This document shows, one piece after another, positions 54,749-61,806 of a DNA stretch of 64,000 nucleotides. The DNA comes from an uncultured Prevotellaceae bacterium (GTDB taxonomy: Bacteria; Bacteroidota; Bacteroidia; Bacteroidales; Bacteroidaceae), in contig ONLL01000015.1 in assembly GCA_900318685.1 (NCBI GenBank), forward strand, positions 1-64,000, read 5' to 3'. The notes under the pieces are model-generated. The model did not search any database. It saw only the letters and a list, made by a program, of their open reading frames with translations, and had not been told where the DNA came from. The translations under genes and the position numbers were made by a program. Each line of letters opens with the position of its first letter. Positions within the stretch are counted from its first letter, which is position 1.

Positions 54749-54835
54749 GCGGAGAGAGCGAGACCCAACGCGCTTGCTTTCGCCTATTGCGCTTTGAATC
54801 TCGCTCTGTTTCCTGCGGAGAGAGCGAGATTCGAA
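54749..54835. repeat. Extra tRNA-Ser 3'-end copies around the att site
   Basis: GCGGAGAGAGCGAGA occurs at 54749-54763 and again at 54815-54829, where it is the acceptor/T-arm end of the tRNA fragment; the spacing is 66 bp. In addition 54793-54807 is an inverted copy of 54821-54835 (14 of 15 positions), giving a strong hairpin. Repeated 3' ends like these are typical of a tRNA gene that has been used more than once as an integration site. Confidence 0.75.
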
Positions 54836-54872
54836 CTCGCGAACCGCTTTTGACGGTCACACGCTTTCCAGG
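54816..54872 (-). tRNA. 3' fragment of tRNA-Ser(GGA), probable att site
   Basis: Read on the minus strand, the segment starts at the anticodon loop (CTGGAAA, anticodon GGA), then has the 3' anticodon strand GCGTG, a long class II variable arm (ACCG-TCAAAAG-CGGT), the T-arm GCGAG-TTCGAAT-CTCGC, and the acceptor end TCTCTCCG. Upstream of the loop the sequence no longer pairs: no 5' anticodon strand, D-arm or correctly spaced acceptor strand is found. So it is the 3' half only. The break in the anticodon arm is where tyrosine-recombinase elements commonly cut, and the direction of the fragment places the inserted DNA to its right. Confidence 0.85.
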
Positions 54873-55007
54873 GAAATGCCACTTTTCCGCCTTTGGCTTT
54901 CTAAACCTCTCCTAATCAATATATTATAAGTTGTCGCAAGACTTGAATTTTTAAGGATTTGCAGGATATTTGCAGGATTACATTTTTTTTTCAATTTTCA
55001 CCCTGAA

Positions 55008-55220
55008 TTACGCTTCTGGAAGGAAGGTTTCCTGCATGAGTTCAGACATTGCAAGTTCCTGTGCTTGCTCAACGGTGAAGCCGTTGCGTCTCATCTGTTC
55101 ATAGCACTCCGAAGCCTGTTTTGCGCGGGCTTCGACGGAGTTGTCCATGTACCTCTTTGCGAGGTCGTTGTCAAGGAGGAATTTCTCCAGGTACAACTTG
55201 TAATAATTCATCTCTTTCAT
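55008..55220 (-). CDS. Small DUF1896-like protein
   Basis: From the ATG at 55220 this is a 70-residue helical protein: MNYYKLYLEKFLLDNDLAK, then EARAKQASECYEQMRRNG and TVEQAQELAMSELMQ. The pattern of YY-x-L-Y-L, a middle E-x-R-A-x-x-A helix and the AQELAM ending resembles DUF1896 proteins found on Bacteroidales mobile elements. I cannot verify the family match. The gene precedes no other minus-strand gene and follows the ATPase on that strand, so they may be co-transcribed. Function unknown. Confidence 0.5.
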   Translation of the reverse strand: MKEMNYYKLYLEKFLLDNDLAKRYMDNSVEARAKQASECYEQMRRNGFTVEQAQELAMSELMQETFLPEA

Positions 55221-55309
55221 GTTGAGAATTGTTTGGATGGTTAATACTTTAATATATTCTTTGCCAGAATAATTCCAGCGATAAATAATCATGGCTCTTT
55301 ATCTGTGCT

Positions 55310-56758
55310 TCATCTGCCGAACAAGTCATCCATGGTCACCTCACTACTTACGATACTATGCCCTATGGCGTTTGCTACTCCGAAAGTTGTGACGAATGTA
55401 TAGGTCAACGTTTTTGCAGTCTTAGCTTTCTCTTGGAACAGACTCATCCTGTACCGGAGTGCACTCTCATAGCTGTCTGTTATCTTGTAAGGCTTGACGG
55501 AGAATTTCATTTCGCATAAGTTGATAATTCTGTCGGCACGATCTATCAGCAGGTCAATCTGTGCACCTTTTTCACCACTTGCTTTCTCTTCCTTAGAAGG
55601 GACATATCTCCATGACGAAGCTGAGGTGGCCATTCCTGATATTCCTAACTTTTTCTTAATCTGAGTCAGGTGCATCAGGCTCAGCAACTCAAACGACAAC
55701 CCTTCCCAGGCTTCTACAGCCGGCGACTGGAAATTATGGCTCCACCATTCTTCGTCCTGAGCATTGAAGCCGTCGATGAATCTATAATAGAATAAGGTGT
55801 AAAAATCCACGAGACGATAGATGGCACCTTTTGTCTTGTTCCCAAACTGCGAGTAGCGCAATATGAAGTCACTTCGTTCAAGGTTTCGAATCACAGTTGC
55901 AAGCACGGATTTATCGATACCTGTGGCTTTCTCGATTTCTTCACGTGTCATGCCTTCACGCCGCCCGTTGAGCAGCCTCACCACATTGGTGTATTTCTCG
56001 GTGTTGCTGAACAGCGCACTGAACAACTCTTCAAATTCCGTCCTCAATTCGCCGTTTTTCCTGAAGAATAGCCGGTCAATATTCTGCACCAGGCTTTCCT
56101 TTACATTTAGCAGGCTATAATAGAAAGGTATGCCTCCGATGACCATATACGTCTGCAGCAGCTGGTATCTGTCCCATGCTGCGCCCCGGCTGTGCATATA
56201 CTGCTCTGCTTCGTTCAGCGTGAAGGGACGAACGTAAATGTTGTTGGTGATCCTGCCATGAAGACCACCCTGATTCTCTACGAGTTTGTCCATCATCCAT
56301 GAGGTGGAAGAGCCGCTTGCCACAAATACTATGTCGCGCCGACGTGCTGCCCAGCCGTTCCAGAAGGTTTCCAAGGCATCCACGAATTCCGACAGAGGTG
56401 TGTCAATCCAAGGCATCTCGTCAAAAAAGATGACTTTCCGTTTGTTTTCCGGCAGGCTCTCCATCAGTTCCTCAAGGGCATCAAAAGCATCATCCCAGCT
56501 CGCATATTTAGGCAACTGCTGTAGGTGAGCATATTTCTTCATGGCCTTGGCATAATTTTTCAGTTGTTTTTGCTTAGTGAGCCGATGCCCTCCTACAAAC
56601 GAGAAATCATACTCATAGTTAAAGAAGTTATCTACCAGATAAGTCTTTCCTACTCTGCGGCGTCCATATACGATGATGAACTCTGAGCGGTCAGACTCCA
56701 TAGAGCGTTGAAGTTCTGACATCTCGCGTTCCCTGCCTATGATAATGTTTTTTTCCAT
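55310..56758 (-). CDS. AAA-type ATPase with C-terminal DUF234-like nuclease-fold domain
   Basis: The 482-residue protein has an N-terminal ATPase (about 1-220): IIGREREMSELQ, Walker A VYGRRRVGKTYLV, Walker B VIFFDEMPWID, and sensor VFVASGSSTSWM. A winged helix (about 265-330, GMTREEIEKATGIDKSVLATVIRNL in outline) and a C-terminal domain with QIDLLIDRADRIINLCEMKFS follow; the D...E-x-K spacing is that of PD-(D/E)XK nucleases. Such ATPases are frequent in Bacteroidetes and archaea in many variable copies, without known function; a defence or regulation role is speculated. It is likely cargo of the inserted element, with a -7 box at 56777. Confidence 0.85.
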   Translation of the reverse strand: MEKNIIIGREREMSELQRSMESDRSEFIIVYGRRRVGKTYLVDNFFNYEYDFSFVGGHRLTKQKQLKNYAKAMKKYAHLQQLPKYASWDDAFDALEELMESLPENKRKVIFFDEMPWIDTPLSEFVDALETFWNGWAARRRDIVFVASGSSTSWMMDKLVENQGGLHGRITNNIYVRPFTLNEAEQYMHSRGAAWDRYQLLQTYMVIGGIPFYYSLLNVKESLVQNIDRLFFRKNGELRTEFEELFSALFSNTEKYTNVVRLLNGRREGMTREEIEKATGIDKSVLATVIRNLERSDFILRYSQFGNKTKGAIYRLVDFYTLFYYRFIDGFNAQDEEWWSHNFQSPAVEAWEGLSFELLSLMHLTQIKKKLGISGMATSASSWRYVPSKEEKASGEKGAQIDLLIDRADRIINLCEMKFSVKPYKITDSYESALRYRMSLFQEKAKTAKTLTYTFVTTFGVANAIGHSIVSSEVTMDDLFGR

Positions 56759-56776
56759 CGGAATGTACTTGTGGTG

Positions 56777-56784
56777 CAAAGGTA
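56777..56784 (-). promoter_or_regulatory. -7 box (TACCTTTG) of the AAA ATPase gene
   Basis: An exact TACCTTTG on the minus strand lies 18 bp upstream of the start at 56758. The 200 bp between it and the XRE gene's stop are AT-rich, with no gene visible. Confidence 0.6.
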
Positions 56785-56987
56785 GCAATAATTAGTCTAA
56801 TGTGCAAGAAAATTTTAAGAATTTATCAAAAATATATAGTTTTATATGAGATTTTTGAGGAAAAGTTACATATTTCCTTGTCATCTTAGCATGATTTAGA
56901 GGGATTAAGTTTGTGTGGCAAGTTCCGTGAAAGGAAATTCTGACCTCAGCTGTATGCTAGTTACAATTACCCTTAACTATATCTGTT

Positions 56988-57383
56988 TCAGCTCACTTCT
57001 TTCTTTGAAGAGCCGTGGTTTGTCTTGTCCTTCTGCATCTGCCGAATCTGGTTCTGGAGTTCGTTGATCTGATCTCTATATGAGTAGGCCTCCTCCTTTA
57101 GTTCATCGTACATATACTTGGGCACGGGACGACTGTCGGTGTTGGCCTCCTCCGCCTTGGCCTTCTCCTTTTCATAGTTTGGCAGGAAGGGCGTTCCTCC
57201 GTAGAAAAAGCCCATGTCCACGTGCAACTTCAAGCAGAGGCTTTCCAAGAGGCCGGACTTGATGTCAAAAGTCTTGTTCAGAGTCTGGCTGAAATTCTGC
57301 TGTGGAGTGCCCAAAAGTTTGGCCACTTCCGACAAGGTGTAGCCATGCTTCAAAAGATGGTTTTTTAGCTCTTCTCCGCTCAT
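56988..57383 (-). CDS. XRE-family helix-turn-helix regulator
   Basis: The 131-residue product has an N-terminal helix-turn-helix (about 5-60): EELKNHLLKHGYTLSEVAKLLG with the recognition helix in TPQQNFSQTLNK, then a segment LLESLCLKLHVDMGFFYGG. The second half is a polar coiled coil (about 95-125, DELKEEAYSYRDQINELQNQI in outline) that should drive dimer formation. It is probably the element's repressor. The ATG at 57383 is used rather than the TTG at 57389. It is divergent from the next genes, with the iteron array in the gap. Confidence 0.8.
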   Translation of the reverse strand: MSGEELKNHLLKHGYTLSEVAKLLGTPQQNFSQTLNKTFDIKSGLLESLCLKLHVDMGFFYGGTPFLPNYEKEKAKAEEANTDSRPVPKYMYDELKEEAYSYRDQINELQNQIRQMQKDKTNHGSSKKEVS

Positions 57384-57481
57384 AAACAATGATACTATTG
57401 TTAATTTATGTTATTTATACGTTGTTTTTATTGTTTATATTAAAATATTATTATACCTTTGGATGCGTATTTAAGAATACT

Positions 57482-57553
57482 AATGCAAATATCAATGTAA
57501 AACAGAATGTAAATTCCAATGTAAATTTGGATGTAAAATCCGCTGCAAATTTA
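57482..57553. repeat. Six 12-bp iteron-like repeats (AATGTAAAnnnn)
   Basis: Six consecutive 12-bp units start at 57482, 57494, 57506, 57518, 57530 and 57542. The core AATGTAAA is exact in three, with one change (AATGCAAA, GATGTAAA) in two and two changes (GCTGCAAA) in the last; the other four bases vary. The array lies in the 200-bp AT-rich gap between the divergent XRE gene and the gene at 57583, where either repressor operators or replication-initiator sites would be expected. A reading frame across it encodes a repetitive Asn-rich stretch and is not considered a gene. Confidence 0.75.
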
Positions 57554-57582
57554 AGCATAATAACTGAAATAACAATAAAAAA

Positions 57583-57891
57583 ATGGTTAATATTAGTAAA
57601 TTCGAGACAAAAAAAGAAAAAAGCAATAGAGAACGGCGCGAAAACATCGTCAGAGACTACCTTCGTTACGAGGAGCAGATTCTCCGTAAGGAGGTTGCTC
57701 CGGGTCGTGTCTTCAAGTACCTTGCCAGGCAGTACAAAATGACGGAGTACGGCATCGGCAGCATTCTGAAGCGCTATGGCGTTTACGAGTCTGCTGCCAA
57801 TCCTGTCATTCGGCCAGAAGGCTTTGAGTTGAGCGGTTTTTCCCCGAATATACTATCAGGTTATGCCAAGCGACTATCTACAATAAAATAA
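57583..57891 (+). CDS. Small basic HTH-like protein
   Basis: The 102-residue protein has a basic, charged start (about residues 1-35: KKEKSNRERRENIVRDYLRYE in outline) and a possible helix-turn-helix at about 40-70 (VFKYLARQYKMTEYGIGSILKRYGVY), in which GIGSILKRYGV would be the recognition helix. I cannot assign a family. It is the first plus-strand gene after the iteron array, so it could be a regulator or replication accessory protein. Confidence 0.6.
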   Translation: MVNISKFETKKEKSNRERRENIVRDYLRYEEQILRKEVAPGRVFKYLARQYKMTEYGIGSILKRYGVYESAANPVIRPEGFELSGFSPNILSGYAKRLSTIK

Positions 57892-57899
57892 TATATGGT

Positions 57900-58055
57900 A
57901 TGAGTGAGCTGATGAAGTATATCCATTCCTTGATAAGGAATGCAGATGAAAGTGATGCCGCCCAGGCATCGCTACAGTTTGATGTTGGCCTTTGGCGTGC
58001 CAGGCTGAGTGTGCAGAAAAGGAACGGTTCCGTTCAGGAAGGAGGTGCAGCATGA
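57900..58055 (+). CDS. 51-residue protein of unknown function
   Basis: The ATG at 57900 opens a frame of 51 codons: MSELMKYIHSLIRNADES, then DAAQASLQFDVGLWRARLSV, ending QEGGAA. It begins 8 bp after the previous stop and its own stop overlaps the next start by four bases (ATGA at 58052), the spacing expected of a real, coupled gene. It has no recognised motif. Confidence 0.6.
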   Translation: MSELMKYIHSLIRNADESDAAQASLQFDVGLWRARLSVQKRNGSVQEGGAA

Positions 58056-58255
58056 TTACCTCTACTCCACCAATGGTCGCCAAAAACAGTTTCTACACCG
58101 CGACGGAGGCCGCCAAGATTTTAGGGGTGCATCGGAATAGTCTGAGCAACTACCGCCGTCAACACCTGATTACCCCAGAAAAAGACATGACAACTGGCCG
58201 CTATCTCTATTCGGGAAATGAACTTCAACGTTTCTGGATAAGCAGGATAGGATGA
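58052..58255 (+). CDS. MerR/excisionase-type helix-turn-helix protein
   Basis: The 67-residue product has one winged-helix motif: FYTATEAAKILGVHRNSLSNYRR (about residues 14-36) is a typical HTH_17 segment and is followed by the wing TGRYLYSGNELQRFW. Such proteins act as excisionases or transcription regulators on Bacteroidales mobile elements. The start is fixed by overlap with the preceding gene. It may take part in excision, but no integrase is near. Confidence 0.75.
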   Translation: MITSTPPMVAKNSFYTATEAAKILGVHRNSLSNYRRQHLITPEKDMTTGRYLYSGNELQRFWISRIG

Positions 58256-58283
58256 CCGTTAGTTATTGCACTGAGATAAAGTC

Positions 58284-59471
58284 ATGGAGCATGAATCAGA
58301 TGTAAAGAAGATTCTCGACAAGACGGATGACGGTCTGAAGGTCTTTGTCCACTATCTAGGCAAGAACTGCCAGAACAAGACGTTCAGGAATCCCTATCGG
58401 GATGACGACCGCCCCTCATGCCGCCTGTACTACCATCTCGGAAGGGGTGGCGGTGGCAAGTGGTATTTCCATGACTATGGTAACAGCGACTGGCATGGCG
58501 ACTGTTTCTGGTTTGTCTCGAAGATTTGCGACATCAACCTGGACACCCGCTTCAGGGATGTCCTCCACGTCATCGACAAGGAGCTTAACATCTTTGTCCT
58601 CGACGATACCAGTCTGTCCAACCTTGCCTATACGCCGATGGCCAAGAGAGAGACCGATGGCTTGTCAAGGCCAGTCAGCAAGATTGTTGGCTTTGTGCCG
58701 GAGTTCAGGCCGTTCACCAGGCATGAACTGTCCTATTGGGGACAATACGGCATCACGGAGGACTGGCTGGACAGGATGGACGTGCGCAGCGTCCGCCATT
58801 GCGCCTTCACGAGGGCCGACGGCACCACCTTCGAGGAGGAAGGCACCTACGATGCTCCCGTCTTCGCCTATACCTTCCCTGTCGGGCATAACCGTCAGGA
58901 TGCGGAAGTCCGTGGCATGAAGCTCTACCGTCCGAACAGCTGTCACAAAAGCCGTTTTATGTATGTTGGCCAGTTGCCGCGTCCCTATATCTTCGGTTCC
59001 CGTGACTTTCTTACGGGCCAGGATGTTCCCCCGAAAGACACTGTTTATATCACTGGCGGCGAGAAGGACGTTCTCTCCCTGCTGTCACACGGCTTTGATG
59101 CCGTCTGCTTCAACAGCGAGACGGCCAATATCCCCGACTTCATCATTCAACGGCTGACACATTCATACCGCCATGTGGTATTCCTCTATGACTGCGACGA
59201 AACCGGTCTGAAAGAGTCCAAGGCACGTGAAGAGCAGTTCCAGTCCCGCCATCCCAACGTGTCCCGCGTCGTCCTTCCGCTGAAGGGCACCAAGCAGGAG
59301 AAGGACATCAGCGACTTCTTCAAGTGCGGTCACAGCCCGGACGAGCTGGTTAAGCTTACCCATGAAGCCCAGTCGTCAGCATCCAACCAACCAGAACAAG
59401 ATAATTATGAGGAAATCAACGACGAACATTCCCACACTCCAGAACAGGCTCGAAAATGCTTCCGTCTATAG
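58284..59471 (+). CDS. Toprim-domain DNA primase-like protein
   Basis: The 395-residue protein resembles phage and plasmid primases. The N-terminal region (about 20-100) has KTFRNPYRDDDRPSCRLYY and WYFHDYGNSDWHGDCFWFV, like the substrate-binding part after a CHC2 zinc finger, but without a complete CxxC zinc set. The Toprim domain (about 250-350) is intact: the Glu in VYITGGEKDVLSLL and the DxD pair in VVFLYDCDETGLKES. It would start DNA synthesis for the element. Its 3' end overlaps the next gene by 65 bp, which is unusual. Confidence 0.78.
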   Translation: MEHESDVKKILDKTDDGLKVFVHYLGKNCQNKTFRNPYRDDDRPSCRLYYHLGRGGGGKWYFHDYGNSDWHGDCFWFVSKICDINLDTRFRDVLHVIDKELNIFVLDDTSLSNLAYTPMAKRETDGLSRPVSKIVGFVPEFRPFTRHELSYWGQYGITEDWLDRMDVRSVRHCAFTRADGTTFEEEGTYDAPVFAYTFPVGHNRQDAEVRGMKLYRPNSCHKSRFMYVGQLPRPYIFGSRDFLTGQDVPPKDTVYITGGEKDVLSLLSHGFDAVCFNSETANIPDFIIQRLTHSYRHVVFLYDCDETGLKESKAREEQFQSRHPNVSRVVLPLKGTKQEKDISDFFKCGHSPDELVKLTHEAQSSASNQPEQDNYEEINDEHSHTPEQARKCFRL

Positions 59472-60012
59472 GGAGCAGTTCATGGATCAGCGCGGGCTGG
59501 CCTATCTGTACAGCCAGGGCATCACCGGCACCCACTTTCCGCGATGCCTGAAGTATGTCGAGGTGACATCCCTCAACGTCATCTATAAAGGTGTCGGGAT
59601 TCGCAATGTCAATGGCGGCATGGAGTTCTACTGCAGTGAACTGTGCAGTTTCCCCTTTACTGTCAGCAAGAGAGGCATTACGATAGTTCCCTTTGTCGAG
59701 GGGCACATCAGCCGTATCTGCTGCCTGTTCGCTGACTTGCTGGACTATCTCTCCTATCTGACGCTCATTGAAAGGCATGGTCATCCGAGGCCGGACGGTG
59801 ACTGCATCATCATTGGAGGCCCCTCCAATTTTATGGATTTGCTTCCAAAGATTTCTTCATACCACTGCGTTTACTGCTACCTCCCTGTCACCGTCGTCGG
59901 TCGGACGATGTACTTGACAATCAAACAAAGGCGCAAGGACATGACCCTTGACTACTCTTTCCTGTACCGGGGAGCGGTCAGCCTTCATTCATGCGTCCAA
60001 CAAAAAACATGA
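59407..60012 (+). CDS. Degenerate Toprim-like protein
   Basis: The 201-residue product resembles the C-terminal half of Bacteroidales element primases: LAYLYSQGITG, then GVGIRNVNGGMEFYC, CLFADLLDYLSYLTL and DCIIIGGPSNFMDLLPKI. In active relatives the third block carries F-E-G-F-M-D and a later block D-N-D-x-A-G. Here the Glu is Ala (CLFADLLD) and the later block reads YLPVTVVGRTMY, so the acidic metal ligands are gone. It may be a partner or structural subunit of the upstream primase, which it overlaps. The start at 59407 is preferred over 59362. Confidence 0.6.
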   Translation: MRKSTTNIPTLQNRLENASVYREQFMDQRGLAYLYSQGITGTHFPRCLKYVEVTSLNVIYKGVGIRNVNGGMEFYCSELCSFPFTVSKRGITIVPFVEGHISRICCLFADLLDYLSYLTLIERHGHPRPDGDCIIIGGPSNFMDLLPKISSYHCVYCYLPVTVVGRTMYLTIKQRRKDMTLDYSFLYRGAVSLHSCVQQKT

Positions 60013-60015
60013 GAG

Positions 60016-60153
60016 ATGAACACACTCGACCAATGCCGGCATTGTGCCGCCCACCGCATCCTGCATGAGACTTGCCACTGTGACTACCTCGGTATCACCA
60101 TCGCTGAGGAGCCGGCACGCAGCAATGCCCCATGTGTCTCTAGTAATATGTGA
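60016..60153 (+). CDS. 45-residue Cys-rich protein
   Basis: The ATG at 60016, 3 bp after the preceding stop, opens a 45-codon frame with CRHCAAHRILHETCHC near its start: a CxxC and a CxC with nearby histidines, as in a small zinc-binding knuckle. Conserved spacing to the genes on both sides supports it, but it is short and unrecognised. Confidence 0.5.
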   Translation: MNTLDQCRHCAAHRILHETCHCDYLGITIAEEPARSNAPCVSSNM

Positions 60154-60157
60154 GTCT

Positions 60158-60661
60158 ATGAAAAGAATAAGGAACGACACTACTGATTCGAAGAAGGATG
60201 GCAATCCCTCTGTACCATCAAGCATGGGCGCAGGGGATGACCATCATCATGTGAGTGAGAACGGACTGCCCAACGTCGATTTGTCCCAGGACGATGTTGT
60301 CACTATTGAGGAGAAGCTTCGCAAACTTCAGCACGACTACTCCCTTGCCGTCAGTGAGCTTGCACGGGCAAGGAAAGAGTATGGCCGCCTTCTGAAGAAA
60401 TGCGAGCCTCTCCAGATGCTGCTGTCATCCTTCTACACATTGGAGGATGCGGCAGACGGCCATATCGTTGTGCCTGCCAAGGGCACACCGTATTGGTATG
60501 TCCGTGCCACCTTCGGCAGGAGCTACTTCGACGTGTGCCAGTGCAACTGGATTGGTGGCCTGAGCGACAAGTTCCGCTATTGCCGTGGCAATTTCTTCCT
60601 TGACGAACAGGCGGCAAACCACGTCTGTAACTCCTGCAATGCGCTTATCGCCAAAATATGA
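60158..60661 (+). CDS. Coiled-coil protein with C-terminal Cys pairs
   Basis: From the ATG at 60158 (4 bp after the previous stop) this is a 167-residue protein. Residues 1-45 are polar and probably unstructured, about 45-85 form a coiled coil (TIEEKLRKLQHDYSLAV and SELARARKEYGRLLKKCE), and the rest is a compact domain with Trp/Tyr and Cys residues (YFDVCQCNWIGG, FRYCRGNFF, HVCNSCNALI). The CxC and CxxC pairs suggest a zinc site. No family is recognised. Confidence 0.6.
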   Translation: MKRIRNDTTDSKKDGNPSVPSSMGAGDDHHHVSENGLPNVDLSQDDVVTIEEKLRKLQHDYSLAVSELARARKEYGRLLKKCEPLQMLLSSFYTLEDAADGHIVVPAKGTPYWYVRATFGRSYFDVCQCNWIGGLSDKFRYCRGNFFLDEQAANHVCNSCNALIAKI

Positions 60662-60678
60662 ACTAAAAGAAAGAAGCT

Positions 60679-60831
60679 ATGATAAGAGACATCATTGATT
60701 TCCTGTGGATGGTCTGCCTCCTGAATGTCGCCGTCCTGCTGACATCTGCCACTTTGCTGATACTGAAGATATTTTTCCAGGACCCAAAACACGAAGTTTA
60801 TGAAGGAGAGCAATATACTCACGTTCAATAA
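60679..60831 (+). CDS. 50-residue single-span membrane protein
   Basis: The ATG at 60679 opens 50 codons: MIRDIIDFLW, a hydrophobic helix (MVCLLNVAVLLTSATLLIL) and a polar C-terminus (FFQDPKHEVYEGEQYTHVQ). It overlaps the start of the next gene by 32 bp in another frame. The lengths and position fit a real small gene in a dense cluster, though evidence is limited to this layout. Confidence 0.5.
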   Translation: MIRDIIDFLWMVCLLNVAVLLTSATLLILKIFFQDPKHEVYEGEQYTHVQ

Positions 60832-61444
60832 CACCCCGTCCGACCTGACAGGCTTCCCGGAGCACTGGCTCTGTGAGACCGTAGCAGAACGCGAAGTCAA
60901 AATCCTCGGAGATATTCGGGCGTGGCATATCATGAACCACAGGCTGACGACGGAGAAGGCCGTCAGGGAGCTGGAGAAGAATTCCCCTTATGCACTGCTC
61001 CCCTCCAAGAACATCCGCTTCATCCGTGAGATCTCCTTTCCCGTGGATGAGCATGTGACCATTGACGACCTGAAGGACATCATTCCCTTGCTCCGTCAGA
61101 AGTTCGTCATCGACTGTTTCCAGGCCGCCATCGACCGTGACAGCCAGGTAGCCCACATGGTCTTTGACTGGTATGACCGTTCCCATGGGAAGTGCGTCTA
61201 CCTGTATCCCCACAAGCGTGTCTGCCTCTCCGTGTTCCTTGTCAGGGAGCTGGACTTGCCGCGCCAGAAGGATTATCAGCTGTGGATTCGTCATTTCCTC
61301 CAGGAGGACTATAAAGACAGGCCCCAGATATTCGATATAATGACAGAGCAAGTGAAGCATTTCCGGCTGGGACGGCGAGCCTACAATTTCCTGCGCGACT
61401 GCGTGCTGTATGCCGAGCTTGCCTGTACGGGTGTAATCAAATAG
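60800..61444 (+). CDS. Conserved-looking protein of unknown function
   Basis: The 214-residue product is a soluble mixed alpha/beta protein. Notable stretches are GFPEHWLCETVAEREVKILGD near the start (in outline), VDEHVTIDDLKDIIPLLRQ, and VFDWYDRSHGKCVYLYPHKRVCLSVFLV in the middle. No catalytic motif, zinc site or family is recognised. It is packed between the small membrane protein genes in the element's early-type gene cluster. Confidence 0.65.
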   Translation: MKESNILTFNNTPSDLTGFPEHWLCETVAEREVKILGDIRAWHIMNHRLTTEKAVRELEKNSPYALLPSKNIRFIREISFPVDEHVTIDDLKDIIPLLRQKFVIDCFQAAIDRDSQVAHMVFDWYDRSHGKCVYLYPHKRVCLSVFLVRELDLPRQKDYQLWIRHFLQEDYKDRPQIFDIMTEQVKHFRLGRRAYNFLRDCVLYAELACTGVIK

Positions 61445-61448
61445 TGGC

Positions 61449-61793
61449 ATGAACACAATGCTTTATATCCTTGGTTCCGGGATTATGGACAATCGCAATG
61501 TCGTGCCCTTCTCTTGTGCCCTGCTGACAGCCTGCCTGTTTGCATGGCTGGCGTGCCGTGTGCTGGAGAAAGGCAGTGAACGGAACGAGTATCAGGTCTA
61601 TCTTTTCTCCCTTCTCTGCTTTGCCAGCATCATCATTGGCGTTCACCTTCTTGCCGAAGGAGCTGAAAAGAGGCGCGAAGATAAATTACATGTCGAGAAG
61701 ATAGAGTTTGAGCATCACGACTACCTCCTTTTCGGAGGGGGTGGTATCATTCATGACCCGGCCTGTGCTTGCAGGAAACCATTCAGGAAATAA
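61449..61793 (+). CDS. Small two-helix membrane protein
   Basis: The 114-residue product has two hydrophobic helices, VVPFSCALLTACLFAWLACRVL (about residues 18-39 in outline) and VYLFSLLCFASIIIGVHLL, separated by a short charged loop, then a charged tail with histidines and a CAC motif. It starts 4 bp after the previous stop. Function unknown; small membrane proteins are common in phage and element accessory regions. Confidence 0.55.
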   Translation: MNTMLYILGSGIMDNRNVVPFSCALLTACLFAWLACRVLEKGSERNEYQVYLFSLLCFASIIIGVHLLAEGAEKRREDKLHVEKIEFEHHDYLLFGGGGIIHDPACACRKPFRK

Positions 61794-61806
61794 TGTAAAC
61801 AACAAA

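Noticed and set aside
54816-54930. A complete tRNA-Ser
   Set aside because: A GGAGAGG stretch further upstream could pair with the acceptor end, but it is about 10 nt too far away and neither the D-arm nor the 5' strand of the anticodon stem can be formed.
57389-57742. A plus-strand frame with a hydrophobic start and Asn-rich repeats
   Set aside because: Its repeats are the translation of the iteron array and it overlaps most of the better-supported gene at 57583.
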